Counted from the stretch's first letter, positions 1 to 10,355 are shown. The stretch is DNA of 22,687 nucleotides from Leptospiraceae bacterium UBA2033 (GCA_002333425.1 DDBL01000102.1:1-22687); one strand, 5' to 3'. Translations and numbers: made by a program. Notes: generated by a model from the sequence alone, not told the origin.

Positions 1-139
1 ATTCTTTTTGAGAAATGGTATAGGTAGATCTTCTAACAATGGAATTCTCTTTTCTTCGTTACTTTAGTAAGAAATTGTTTTCTGTAAGTATTTTAACTTT
101 TTACAAGTCAATATATTTCGGCTAGAGAGGTTTAAATCC
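1..139. other. Leader region upstream of the Calx-beta gene
   Basis: No open reading frame of useful length starts or ends here on either strand. The stretch is AT-rich and presumably carries the promoter of the giant gene that follows. TATATT at 112-117 could serve as a -10 box, but I see no convincing -35 partner. A good ribosome binding site, AGAGAGG, lies at 124-130, nine bases before the GTG start at 140. Confidence 0.4.
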
Positions 140-3100
140 GTGAAAACAAACAAACAAAGTACAACATATGCAATTATTCTAATTATTCTATTCACATTTA
201 CCAATTGTACGGCATGGCCTGCGATATCCGCCATACTATTTCAATCGAAAGCAGGTGGTGGCGGAATAATACCACTGATTCCAGGCTCGAGTGAGCCACA
301 AGCGACATCAACTTTAACTGCTACGGGTACCGAGGCAGGAGTAGTGATAGGATTTAGCTCTGTAAGTTCTAATAATTTGGAGACATCTCCTAACGTAACG
401 ATCCCTGTAACCATTTCGACTGCGATAGACGCAACCGTTAGTTACACAGTAACAGGAACAGCGACAGGCGGTGGAGTAGATTACACATTAGCCAATGGAA
501 CTTTGACCTTTACAGCCGGTGGCACGACTTCTCAAAATATTACATTTACAGTAGTAAACGATGCGATCAAGGAAACAAACGAAACAGTAATTATCACTTT
601 ATCGAGTCCGAGCACGGGAGCTACTCTTGGAACTAATACAGTGCATACATATACAATCACAGATGATGATTCCGCAGTGATAGAATTTAGCTCAGTTTCC
701 TCCGCAGGTGGAGAAGGAACTAACAGTGTGTTAATTCCAGTTACTATTTCTACATCAGGAACGGCTACTGTTGATTATTCTGTAACAGGTGGAACAGCGA
801 CCGGAAGTGGGACAGACTACACGTTAGCCTCAGGAACTTTAACATTTACAGAAAGCGGATCTACAACACAAAATATAACGATAACAGTAAACGATGATGC
901 GTTGTATGAGTTAGATGAAACGATAATTTTAACATTATCAAATGCAAGTGGTGCCAATTTAGGAACAAATACAATCCACACCTACACAATCACCAATGAA
1001 GATGGAATGCCTACTGTAGCATTTTCTGCGACTAGTTCCAATGGATCTGAGTCTGTAACAGCTCCTACAATTACAGTGACTTTGTCAGGACAATCGTCTC
1101 TAGCGACTACGGTTGATTATGCGGTATCGGGTGCGAGTAGTGCTTCCGGTGGGAGCGATTACACGTTGGCAAGTGGAACTTTGACTTTTCCGGCAGGGAC
1201 AACTACATTAAGTCAAACAATACCTCTGGCAATAGTAAATGATACAAATACAGAAATGAATGAGACAGTGATCGTGCTATTATCCAATGCGATAGGTGCA
1301 ACACTAGGGACGAGTTCTCATATATATACGATAGACGATAATGATCCACCATCCATAGCGTTTGGGACAAATGTTTCCACTGGATCGGAATCAATCTCTT
1401 CTGTAAGTATTCCAGTGAGTTTATCATCTGCCTATGCTGGAACGGTTTCTGTAGATTATGCGGTGACAGGAGGAAGTGCAACTAGCGGGGCAGATTTTAC
1501 CTTGGCAAGCGGCACATTGTTGTTTACCCCTGGTGTGTCTAGCCAGAATATTACAGTCAGTATTTCGGATGATGTGTTATTTGAGTCAAATGAAACGATA
1601 GTGGTAAGTTTGACTAACCCGACATCTGGCTCAGGTCTAGGTGGGATAACGAGCCATACGTATACGATAGTGGATGATGATACACCGTCTATCGCATTTA
1701 ATACTATGGCATCTAGTGGCAATGAGTCAGTTACCGCAGTTACAATTCCTGTGAATATCTCAACTACAGCCAATGCGACTGTGAATTATTCTGTGACAGG
1801 AGGAAGTGCGACAGGTGGTGGAACTGATTACACGTTAGCCGCAGGAACCTTAACTTTTACTAGTGGTGGAGCAACTACTCAGAATATATCTGTTACTGTT
1901 GCAAACGATGCAGTCAATGAAGCAGATGAGACGATTGTTATCACTCTTTCCGGTCAGACAGCAGGAATTAACCTTGGAGTAAATACAGTTCATACCTATA
2001 CGATAACAAACGATGACACCGCCCCAACAGTTGCGTTTGATGCTACAACATCAGCAGGATTAGAATCAGTTACAGCAGTAACAATACCTGTGTCCTTAAC
2101 GGGAAATGTTACAAATCAAACGGTTACGGTTGGTTATTCGGTGACTGGTGGAACGGCAACTGCTGCTGGAACGGATTTTACATTAGCCGCAGGAACTTTG
2201 ACATTTAATCCCGGAACAACGACGTTGAATATTCCAGTAACTGTAGTGAACGATACGATAAATGAGACAAATGAAACGATAGTTGTAACACTAGCAACTC
2301 CAACTATCGCAAGTTTGGGAACAAATACGGTGCATACCTATACAATAAACGATAACGACACGGCACCAACAGTAGCATTTACGGCGACAACATCTAGTGG
2401 AACTGAAGCGACAACCGCCGTTACTATACCTGTGACATTGACAGGGAGTGTTACATCACAGGCGGTTACGGTTGATTATTCGGTTACTGGTGGAACAGCA
2501 ACCGCCGGTGGAACAGATTTTACATTAGCTGCTGGAACTTTAACTTTTGTAGCAGGGACAACTAGTCAGAATATTTCTGTGACAGTTGTAAATGATATGA
2601 TCAATGAGGCTAACGAGACGATTGTAATTTCCTTAGCAAATCCAACTATATCTGCATTGGGAGCAAATACAGTTCATACCTATACAATTACAAACGATGA
2701 CACCGCTCCAACTGTAGCGTTTGGTGCGACAACATCAACTGGAAATGAGTCAACAGCAGGTGTAACAATACCTGTGAGTTTGACTGGAAATACTACCTCA
2801 CAAACGATTACGGTTGATTATGCGCTCACAGGAACAGCGACAGGTGGGGGAGTAGACTATACGTTAGCCGCCGGGACTTTGACATTTAATCCCGGAACAA
2901 CAACTCAGAATATATCTGCTACAATAGTAAACGATGGAGCAAACGAGGCAAATGAAACGATTATCATTACATTATCGAATCCGAGTGTTGCTACACTTGG
3001 AACGAATACAGTTCATACCTATACGATTTTGGATGACGATACTCCCTCTATTGCGTTTAACGCTACTACATCAAGTGGTAGTGAGGCAACTACATCTGTT

Positions 3101-6100
3101 ACAATTCCAGTGAGTATTTCGATTACTGCAACATCTAGCGTTAATTACAGTGTAACCGGTGGAACAGCTACGGATGGCGGAGTTGACTATACGTTCGCAA
3201 GTGGCACATTGAATTTTACAAATGGTGGTGCGACTACTCAGAATATCAGCATTACGGTAAATAATGATACTCTCTTTGAAAATGATGAGACGATTATTAT
3301 TACATTAGCAAGTCCGACCAATGCAAATCTAGGGGCAAATACAGCTCACACTTATACAATCACAAATAACGATACAGCACCAACAGTGGCATTTAGTGTT
3401 ACTACTTCAAACGGGGCAGAATCGGTGGCATCACCTACCATGGCAGTTACTTTGTCAGGAGCATCCGGTCTAACGACAACTGTAGATTATGCGGTGACAG
3501 GTGGAACGGCAAGTGGAAGTGGAACAGATTTTACCTTAGCCGCAGGAACGTTAACATTTGCTGCTGGTGTTACTTCTCAGAATATTACACTAGCGATAGT
3601 AAATGATGTAACGACAGAAGTAGATGAGACCATTATTGTTACGTTGTCAAATCCTATAAATTCTACATTAGGAACAAACACCGCTCACACATACACGATA
3701 AACGACAACGATCCGCCGACTGTAGCGTTTAGTGTGACCACATCCAATGGAAGTGAAGCAACAACACCAGTTACGATTCCTGTGACACTTTCAGCCGCAT
3801 ATGGTCAAACGGTTACGGTTGGTTATTCTGTGACAGGTGGAAATGCTACAAGTGGAGGAACGGATTTTACCTTGGCAAGTGGCACATTGACATTTGCCGC
3901 AGGTGTAACTTCACAGGATATTTCAATAGCAGTAGTAAATGATACGAGAGACGAAACGAATGAGACGATTCAAGTTACTTTGGCAAGTCCAACGAATTCT
4001 ACACTTGGAACCAATACAGTTCATACCTATACGATAGATGATAATGATGCAGCGCCAACAGTGGCATTTACCACTACTACTTCAAACGGGGCAGAATCGG
4101 TGGCATCACCTACGATGGCAGTTACCTTGTCAGGAGCTTCTGGTCTTACGACTACTGTAGATTATGCGGTGACAGGTGGAACAGCAAGTGGAAGTGGAAC
4201 AGATTTTACATTAGCTGCAGGAACCTTAACATTTGCTGCTGGTGTTACTTCTCAGAATATTACACTAGCGATAGTAAATGATGTAACGACAGAAGTAGAT
4301 GAGACTATTATTGTTACATTGTCAAATCCTACAAATTCGACATTAGGAACAAACACAGCTCACACATACACGATAAACGACAATGATCCGCCGACGGTAG
4401 CATTTAGTGCGACCACCTCAAATGGTAGTGAGGCGACAACACCAGTTACAATTCCTGTGACACTTTCAGCCGCATATGGTCAAACGGTTACGGTTGGTTA
4501 TTCGGTGACTGGTGGAAGTGCAACAAGTGGCGGAACGGATTTTATCCTAGCAAGCGGCACATTGACATTTACCGCAGGTGTAACATCGCAAGATATTTCG
4601 ATTGCGGTAGTAAATGACACAGTTACTGAATTAAATGAAACGATAGTTGTTACATTAGCAAGCCCAACAGTTGCAACACTTGGCACAAATACAACTCACA
4701 CGTACACGATAAACGACAATGATCCGCCAACAGTGGCGTTTAGTGCAACAACGTCGAATGCATCAGAATCAACAACTTCGGTGACAATACCTGTAATTCT
4801 TTCTAGTGCGTATGCGAATACGGTTACTGTAAATTATTCGGTGACTGGAGGAACAGCGACTGGAAGTGGAACTGATTATACGTTAGCCGCAGGAACGTTG
4901 ACTTTTACCTCAGGTGTAACATCACAGGATATTTCTTTTACAGTGCTGAATGATACACTAAGTGAAGCTAACGAAACGATAATTGTAACCTTGGCGAGTC
5001 CAACGGTTGCCACCCTTGGAACGAATACAGTTCATACCTATACGATAGAGAATGATGACACAGCGCCTACTGTTGGTTTTGCGGCAACTGCATCCTCTTC
5101 TGGGGATGAATCCTCAACAAGTCGAAATGTAGAAGTAACTCTGTCCGCAGCATCTGGGCAAACAGTAACTGTAACAGTAACGGATACAACTGGAGTAGGG
5201 GCAGGTATTGCAGTATCAGGAACAGACTATACAGCGATAGGCTCACCAGTTACAGTAACCTTTAATCCTGGAGTGACCTCGCAAAATGTGAGTATCCTCG
5301 TGTTGCAAGATTTAGACTTTGAAGGAAATGAAACTCTTCAGTTGACCTTATCCGCACCGAGCAACGCAACACTTGGCGGTACGACAGGACATACATTTAC
5401 TATCACAGACGACGATGCAGGCATTTTATCAGCAGAGACGATGGATGCGGATAATGACGGTAAGATTGATCATTACAAGTTGACATTTTCCGAGGCAGTA
5501 AATGATTCTAGTTTTCCAGGATATTTGTTGAACAGTGCGGGTACTGCACAGACCGATTGGTTGGTTGCGGGTTACACTGGAGTAGTCTTAGTTCATGGAA
5601 CCGCCGCACCAGAAGCAGATACAGCGAATGATACTGTTATTTATTTACGATTTAATGAGGGTGGATCAAGTGATACAGATGCAAAACCAAATTTAACAAC
5701 TACGGCTACACCAGCATTAGTCGCAGCAAGTGCAAAAACAATAGGTCGAGTATATACTGCAACTGTAGTAGAAGCAGATAGAGCCAAACCAGTGTTACTC
5801 TCAGCCACAGCCCAAATTGCAACAACTCTAATTACACTTACCTTCTCAGAGCCAGTGTGGACTGCTGCGGGAATGCCAGCTTGTGGTGCAGGTGGAGATT
5901 TAACGGCAGGAGATTTTACCTACAATGATGTGAGTGGGAATAGTGCGTCTAGTATATCAAGTATGGGAGCGGATCCTTGTGGAAGTGATTTAGTAGTGAA
6001 TGTAAACTCCAATACTGCGCTAATGCCATCTGATAATACTGATACGATAGTCGCCATAGCAGGAATTTTTGATGCAGCGAATAACAATGGTAATCCTACT

Positions 6101-9100
6101 GTAAGAACAATAGTTGCTACAGGTGGACCGACTATTACGAACATTGACTTATATGACACAAACAAAAATGGAAAAATTGACCAAGCAAAAGTAACATTTT
6201 CCATCAACATGAATGACGCAACGATAGACGACGCAGATGCTTCTCGTTTTACCATAGGCGGAAATGCTGCTGTCAAAGTTGATACTGGTACGAGTGGAAC
6301 GGGTGTGATTGTTTCTCCGAACAACGATACTGCAACAGCCAATGATTCAATCGTTACAATTTTTACAGATGATTTTACTTTGGCAGGAACTGATTTAAAA
6401 TCCCTTAGTTTCACACAAAATGCGGGAAGATGGATGGGAAACGGTGTTGAATTGGCAACTGCCGCAGTTCTAACTTCAGTGACAAACGACAAAGCTCCAC
6501 CAGTTATTCTAACTGCTGTAGCTGCTGAGAATACAACTGCGTCCTCCACTGTTGACAGTGATGATACATTGGTGATTACATTTTCGGAGGTGACTAACAA
6601 ACCAACGATTGATTCGGGAAATATCGCAAGTATATTTAGCCTTTCTAATTCTCATGTTTGGGGAAATATCACCTCTGCTACTTGGAATGCTCCGGGTGAT
6701 GTACTTACTATTACCTTTGCGGGAACTGGAAGTCCGACCTTGGCAGTAGGGGATTATATTACCATTTTAGGAACGATAGCCGACACAGCTACTAGCCCGA
6801 ATACATCTGTGAACATTCAATCGGTCAATCCAATCAGTGGGAATTTTAGCGTGCAAGCTCCTTCGATTAGCTCTGCATCCTCTACCAGTGCAACTACAAT
6901 TCGAGTGGTATTTAGCGAGAATGTAAATAACACAGAGGCAACAACTCTTGGAAATTATAAAATTGCTTTGTCTAGTGCGGTTACAGGCACATGTAGTAAT
7001 AATTCCAATTTCTCTTCTGCTGCTAATTTAACATTTTCTGCCATTGTAAAAGTAGATGATAAAACTTATGACTTTACTACCTCAAGTCAAACCAATGGTA
7101 CAAGTTATACGGTCTTAGCAGATAAGAACAACATACACCATAAGGATTATCCTACTTACACTCTCACTTGTCCAAATAATGCAAACTTTATTGGTCAAGA
7201 AAAATTACGAGTAACAAGTGTTACCTGCTCATCTCTTACTTCTTTAGTGGTTACATTTTCTAAGCCTGTAAATTCAGGTATGAATGTCGCTGGCTCGGCA
7301 GAATGTAATACCACAGCAGAGTGTAATCAACGTTATGTGATAAAAGGTATCGTGAGTGGCACAGAAGTTGGAAGTATGACACAGGCAAAGATTTTAGATG
7401 GAACAGTTTGTGGTGGTCAAGCCGCAAATAGTTCTAAAGTTTGTATTACACATACTCTTAATCAAAACGGAAGTATCTATACACTTGTTGCGGCTAACGC
7501 AACTGATAGTGATGGATTTAATGACTCTGCTTGGAGTGCAATTCAGTCTACCGCAGAAAATCTACAAGCCAGTCCAAAAGACAGAGCAAGTTTTACTGGA
7601 TGTGGTACTACTCCACATAATTTTATAGACGGTCCTGTTGTCACAGATCCGTTTGGAGATGGAACTACATTTGGATATTTGAACAAATACCAAAATAAAA
7701 TTTACATAGGACCCAACCAAAAAGGAAATGGAGCAACAAGGTTTGAGCCTGATGGCTCATCTCCAGAGAACTTAACTTTTGAATTATTAAAAGATACCAC
7801 CGTAAACCCTGGTTCGGCTACTAACAGAGTTTCTAGTAGCACTGCATCAGCACCATTTGCTAGTATTGGATATACAGGTTGTAATCCAAATGATGCAACA
7901 GCAACAGGTTGTGGACCAAATAATGAGAACGGACGTGGTCTCTTTGCAACAGGAACATTTAGTGGTACAGAATATCTATTTATCACTGGTGCAAGTGCGA
8001 ATAATAACGATTACCTTTATTATACCCCTGATTTAGATTCAGTATTAAATTTTAATTACATGGATGCAAGCGAGGTATTTGATAATTATAATTCAACGTG
8101 CAATGTCAATTGGGCGTCTGGTGTAACGCAAAATCAAGTGACCGAATCTATTCATATATTCAATGGGAAAATTTATTGGAGTGTTCCTGGAGATGGGACT
8201 AATAGACCATTTGCCGTAACAATAGGAACACTTACGAATGAAATTAACTGTGATGATACTAATAATGCCTACTTAAATATGCGTTATATGTCAGGGGTTG
8301 GACGACTCCATGCTACTAAACCAGCACAGGCAGATATTATGGGTGGGGTTTTTAATTCCTTTAACGATCGTCTCTACTTTGCAAATTCGGGTTCGATTTC
8401 TTATAGTAAAGTATCTTCTCCAGTTTGTATTGAAGGGAGCACTTATTCTGCAGGAGTATGCGAGCAGACAGGTGGAATTGTTCGATCTATTAATAATAAT
8501 CCGGCTGGATGTACGTCTGCTGGTGGTTGTCCTGATTGGGTTGACATTACTCCAAGCTCAGTTGATTACAAAAAATATTTTACAATTGGACTTGAGGCTA
8601 TTACCGATTTAATCCCTGCACAAAAACCAATTCCAAACATGGAAACATACAAAAACAATTTTTACTTCATTCGAAATGCATGTACCCAAGCACTGTGGGA
8701 TGATGGAAGCGCAACGGGTGGTGATTCCAATAACGGCTGTGCATTTAGTAGTTCTTGTGGAACTACAAACAAAAATGATAAGGTTTGTCCTCTTGGGGCA
8801 GAAATTCCTCAGTTATGGAAATGTGTTCCTACTCTGAGTGGATCTGCTACTGAATGTGATGCGGATGATTGGTCGTTAGTCGCACAAAATGGGACAACTG
8901 GTAAAACTAACTTCGGGGATGCGAATAACACAAAAGTAACTATGCTCAGTGCAAATGGAGATTATCTGTATGTAGGTTTTGATAATGCTACTACTGGAAT
9001 TGAAGTATGGAGAACAAATGTTGCAAACCCATCATCTGAAGGAGATTTTTCTCAAATCGGAGGAGATGGGTTTGGAGCAGGGACAGCGATTACGGAGGTG

Positions 9101-9358
9101 TATTCTCACGTTTCCTTGCAGAGTGGATCTATCTATTATTTGTATCTCAGTGTTGGAAAAAATAGTATTCCTGTTCGAGTGCATAGACAACAAAATGAAG
9201 CAGTGGCTATGTTGGACTCGGAGACAGTTAGTTTTTTACTTGCCTATATCAACCAAGAGGTAAATGGGCGTTATGCGACAGGATTACTTGTAATAATTTT
9301 ACTCATCTCTCTTTACTTTATCTTTAGAAACTATTACCGAAGAGAAAGTATCGAGTAA
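140..9358 (+). CDS. Giant Calx-beta repeat lipoprotein (3072 aa)
   Basis: A probable surface or periplasmic adhesin-like protein; its ligand is not known. The GTG start follows AGAGAGG by nine bases. Residues 1-23 form a signal peptide ending in FTFTNC, a relaxed spirochaete-type lipobox with Cys23 as the lipidation site. Residues 68-1759 are 15 Calx-beta domains of about 112 residues, each with GTDYTLA-GTLTF, a NETI motif and a closing HTYTI-DD. Calx-beta domains usually bind Ca2+ through such acidic ends. Residues about 1760-2440 look like SwmB/Ig-like domains (repeated LTFSEPV-type strands) with two calcium loops near Asp1769 and Asp2006. Residues about 2500-3010 are Cys-containing and propeller-like (TTGIEVWRTN). 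The protein ends in a hydrophobic helix (about 3046-3062) and a basic tail. Having both a lipid anchor and a C-terminal helix is odd. The reading frame is intact and the gene appears monocistronic. Family assignment is firm; location and role are inferred. Confidence 0.9.
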   Translation: MKTNKQSTTYAIILIILFTFTNCTAWPAISAILFQSKAGGGGIIPLIPGSSEPQATSTLTATGTEAGVVIGFSSVSSNNLETSPNVTIPVTISTAIDATVSYTVTGTATGGGVDYTLANGTLTFTAGGTTSQNITFTVVNDAIKETNETVIITLSSPSTGATLGTNTVHTYTITDDDSAVIEFSSVSSAGGEGTNSVLIPVTISTSGTATVDYSVTGGTATGSGTDYTLASGTLTFTESGSTTQNITITVNDDALYELDETIILTLSNASGANLGTNTIHTYTITNEDGMPTVAFSATSSNGSESVTAPTITVTLSGQSSLATTVDYAVSGASSASGGSDYTLASGTLTFPAGTTTLSQTIPLAIVNDTNTEMNETVIVLLSNAIGATLGTSSHIYTIDDNDPPSIAFGTNVSTGSESISSVSIPVSLSSAYAGTVSVDYAVTGGSATSGADFTLASGTLLFTPGVSSQNITVSISDDVLFESNETIVVSLTNPTSGSGLGGITSHTYTIVDDDTPSIAFNTMASSGNESVTAVTIPVNISTTANATVNYSVTGGSATGGGTDYTLAAGTLTFTSGGATTQNISVTVANDAVNEADETIVITLSGQTAGINLGVNTVHTYTITNDDTAPTVAFDATTSAGLESVTAVTIPVSLTGNVTNQTVTVGYSVTGGTATAAGTDFTLAAGTLTFNPGTTTLNIPVTVVNDTINETNETIVVTLATPTIASLGTNTVHTYTINDNDTAPTVAFTATTSSGTEATTAVTIPVTLTGSVTSQAVTVDYSVTGGTATAGGTDFTLAAGTLTFVAGTTSQNISVTVVNDMINEANETIVISLANPTISALGANTVHTYTITNDDTAPTVAFGATTSTGNESTAGVTIPVSLTGNTTSQTITVDYALTGTATGGGVDYTLAAGTLTFNPGTTTQNISATIVNDGANEANETIIITLSNPSVATLGTNTVHTYTILDDDTPSIAFNATTSSGSEATTSVTIPVSISITATSSVNYSVTGGTATDGGVDYTFASGTLNFTNGGATTQNISITVNNDTLFENDETIIITLASPTNANLGANTAHTYTITNNDTAPTVAFSVTTSNGAESVASPTMAVTLSGASGLTTTVDYAVTGGTASGSGTDFTLAAGTLTFAAGVTSQNITLAIVNDVTTEVDETIIVTLSNPINSTLGTNTAHTYTINDNDPPTVAFSVTTSNGSEATTPVTIPVTLSAAYGQTVTVGYSVTGGNATSGGTDFTLASGTLTFAAGVTSQDISIAVVNDTRDETNETIQVTLASPTNSTLGTNTVHTYTIDDNDAAPTVAFTTTTSNGAESVASPTMAVTLSGASGLTTTVDYAVTGGTASGSGTDFTLAAGTLTFAAGVTSQNITLAIVNDVTTEVDETIIVTLSNPTNSTLGTNTAHTYTINDNDPPTVAFSATTSNGSEATTPVTIPVTLSAAYGQTVTVGYSVTGGSATSGGTDFILASGTLTFTAGVTSQDISIAVVNDTVTELNETIVVTLASPTVATLGTNTTHTYTINDNDPPTVAFSATTSNASESTTSVTIPVILSSAYANTVTVNYSVTGGTATGSGTDYTLAAGTLTFTSGVTSQDISFTVLNDTLSEANETIIVTLASPTVATLGTNTVHTYTIENDDTAPTVGFAATASSSGDESSTSRNVEVTLSAASGQTVTVTVTDTTGVGAGIAVSGTDYTAIGSPVTVTFNPGVTSQNVSILVLQDLDFEGNETLQLTLSAPSNATLGGTTGHTFTITDDDAGILSAETMDADNDGKIDHYKLTFSEAVNDSSFPGYLLNSAGTAQTDWLVAGYTGVVLVHGTAAPEADTANDTVIYLRFNEGGSSDTDAKPNLTTTATPALVAASAKTIGRVYTATVVEADRAKPVLLSATAQIATTLITLTFSEPVWTAAGMPACGAGGDLTAGDFTYNDVSGNSASSISSMGADPCGSDLVVNVNSNTALMPSDNTDTIVAIAGIFDAANNNGNPTVRTIVATGGPTITNIDLYDTNKNGKIDQAKVTFSINMNDATIDDADASRFTIGGNAAVKVDTGTSGTGVIVSPNNDTATANDSIVTIFTDDFTLAGTDLKSLSFTQNAGRWMGNGVELATAAVLTSVTNDKAPPVILTAVAAENTTASSTVDSDDTLVITFSEVTNKPTIDSGNIASIFSLSNSHVWGNITSATWNAPGDVLTITFAGTGSPTLAVGDYITILGTIADTATSPNTSVNIQSVNPISGNFSVQAPSISSASSTSATTIRVVFSENVNNTEATTLGNYKIALSSAVTGTCSNNSNFSSAANLTFSAIVKVDDKTYDFTTSSQTNGTSYTVLADKNNIHHKDYPTYTLTCPNNANFIGQEKLRVTSVTCSSLTSLVVTFSKPVNSGMNVAGSAECNTTAECNQRYVIKGIVSGTEVGSMTQAKILDGTVCGGQAANSSKVCITHTLNQNGSIYTLVAANATDSDGFNDSAWSAIQSTAENLQASPKDRASFTGCGTTPHNFIDGPVVTDPFGDGTTFGYLNKYQNKIYIGPNQKGNGATRFEPDGSSPENLTFELLKDTTVNPGSATNRVSSSTASAPFASIGYTGCNPNDATATGCGPNNENGRGLFATGTFSGTEYLFITGASANNNDYLYYTPDLDSVLNFNYMDASEVFDNYNSTCNVNWASGVTQNQVTESIHIFNGKIYWSVPGDGTNRPFAVTIGTLTNEINCDDTNNAYLNMRYMSGVGRLHATKPAQADIMGGVFNSFNDRLYFANSGSISYSKVSSPVCIEGSTYSAGVCEQTGGIVRSINNNPAGCTSAGGCPDWVDITPSSVDYKKYFTIGLEAITDLIPAQKPIPNMETYKNNFYFIRNACTQALWDDGSATGGDSNNGCAFSSSCGTTNKNDKVCPLGAEIPQLWKCVPTLSGSATECDADDWSLVAQNGTTGKTNFGDANNTKVTMLSANGDYLYVGFDNATTGIEVWRTNVANPSSEGDFSQIGGDGFGAGTAITEVYSHVSLQSGSIYYLYLSVGKNSIPVRVHRQQNEAVAMLDSETVSFLLAYINQEVNGRYATGLLVIILLISLYFIFRNYYRRESIE
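341..5416 (+). repeat. 15 tandem Calx-beta coding repeats
   Basis: Fifteen in-frame units of roughly 330-345 bp encode residues 68-1759 of the giant lipoprotein. Boundaries are easy to place because nearly every unit ends in HTYTI followed by two or three Asp or Asn-Asp residues and restarts with PTVAF or PSIAF. Units 1-14 are close relatives. Unit 15 (ending at 5416) is the most divergent, carrying an extra TVTVTVTD-type strand, and looks like a capping unit. Unit length variation comes from small changes in loop regions, not from frame loss. Confidence 0.9.
3374..4723 (+). repeat. Recent 675-bp tandem duplication of two Calx-beta units
   Basis: Bases 3374-4048 and 4049-4723 are two copies of a 225-codon block, each holding two Calx-beta domains (units 10-11 and 12-13). 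By my reading the two copies differ at about 16 of 225 residues, far fewer than any other pair of units, and long stretches are identical in DNA. This shows that the array has grown by in-frame duplication of a two-domain block. Confidence 0.85.
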
Positions 9359-9415
9359 AATTTTATGACAATTCACAATACACAAATATAAATTTTGAAA
9401 TAGACAGGAACTTTT

Positions 9416-9458
9416 AGAATGGTAGATTTTACTCTTTTGGGTGAAAATCTGCCATTCT
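9416..9458. terminator. Hairpin after the Calx-beta gene (possible terminator)
   Basis: The arms 9416-9430 (AGAATGGTAGATTTT) and 9444-9458 pair over 15 bp with a single G-U wobble, around a 13-base loop. The hairpin lies 58 bases after the giant gene's stop codon. There is no clean U-run right after the stem, so it may be a non-canonical terminator, an mRNA-stabilising hairpin or a small palindromic repeat. The rest of 9359-9509 shows no gene. Confidence 0.55.
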
Positions 9459-9509
9459 ATACTCTAAAAATGGATTGTAATTCTTTCTGTTAAATTTTTT
9501 CCTTCATAA

Positions 9510-10355
9510 ATGAGTAATAAAAAATACCAGCATATCAAAACCTATCACAACGACATTGCACTAAAATTAGCGCACAAGATGTTCGGATTAGAACATTTAC
9601 ATTATGGATACTTTGAAAAAGGAAGTCCTGTTACCCTTGAGGGTTTAAATAAGGCACAACATACCTATGTGGAAAAACTGATTGAAATGATTCCAAAAGA
9701 GGTCAAAACAATTCTAGACGTAGGCTGTGGAACTGGTGGGGTCGCCAAACAATTAGTCGCCAAAGGATACCAAGTAACCTGCATTGCCCCTGATCCTTAT
9801 TTGATTGAAAAGACATTGGAAAATACAGGTGGAAAAGTAAAAACTCACACGGACTTGTATGAGAATATTCAAGATTTTGCGCCTGAGTCTTTTGATTTGA
9901 TTTTGATGTCCGAATCTTGCCAGTACATAAAACCTGATCCAGGTTGGGAGCAAAATAAAAAAGTTCTAAAGAAAGGCGGTTACTACTTAGTTGCCGATTT
10001 TTTTAAAATTCGTCCTATTGATAATCCAACTGTGAGCAAGTCAGGACAACCTTTGGATAACTTTTTAGAAAGAGCAGAGAAAGCAAATTTTAAACTCTTA
10101 AAGCAAATTGATATTACCCCCAATGTATCTCCAACTATGGATTTATACCAGGAGATACTCAATGTTAGACTCTTTCCTCTTTTGGAAGCGGCTAATGAAT
10201 TTATTACAAGAAAGTTTCCAATGATCCATAAAGTATTTAGCTACTTTCTAAAAGAAAAAATCACTTTTCTTGTAGAAAGATATAAAACTCAGGATGCAGC
10301 AAACTGGATAAAGTATAAAGGATATTACATCTTCCTATTTCAAAAAACTGCATAG
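9510..10355 (+). CDS. SAM-dependent class I methyltransferase
   Basis: A cytoplasmic S-adenosylmethionine-dependent methyltransferase of 281 residues; the substrate is unknown. Motif I, ILDVGCGTGG, lies at residues 68-77 and is the SAM-binding glycine loop. DLILMSES (about 129-136) fits motif IV and KKGGYYLVADFF fits the post-II/III strand. HYGYF at 31-35, ahead of the Rossmann core, resembles the HYG(Y/L)(F/W) element of the sterol, tocopherol and phosphoethanolamine methyltransferase group, so a lipid-like substrate is plausible. The C-terminal third (about 170-281) is helical and unrecognised. The ATG at 9510 has no clear Shine-Dalgarno sequence. The gene converges on the tetR gene, with a long inverted repeat between them. 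Its nearness to a RetSat-like oxidoreductase suggests shared lipid or isoprenoid metabolism, which is inference. Confidence 0.85.
   Translation: MSNKKYQHIKTYHNDIALKLAHKMFGLEHLHYGYFEKGSPVTLEGLNKAQHTYVEKLIEMIPKEVKTILDVGCGTGGVAKQLVAKGYQVTCIAPDPYLIEKTLENTGGKVKTHTDLYENIQDFAPESFDLILMSESCQYIKPDPGWEQNKKVLKKGGYYLVADFFKIRPIDNPTVSKSGQPLDNFLERAEKANFKLLKQIDITPNVSPTMDLYQEILNVRLFPLLEAANEFITRKFPMIHKVFSYFLKEKITFLVERYKTQDAANWIKYKGYYIFLFQKTA

Noticed and set aside
341..5416. Tandem repeats considered as a CRISPR array or satellite DNA
   Set aside because: Units are about 337 bp, in frame, and encode recognisable Calx-beta domains; there are no short identical repeats with spacers.
1203..7986. Open frames on the opposite strand or in other frames within the giant gene (for example 5920-6600 minus, 1456-1773 minus)
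   Set aside because: They run through conserved domain coding, have no family-like motifs and arise from the biased Thr/Ser/Gly codon use of the repeats.
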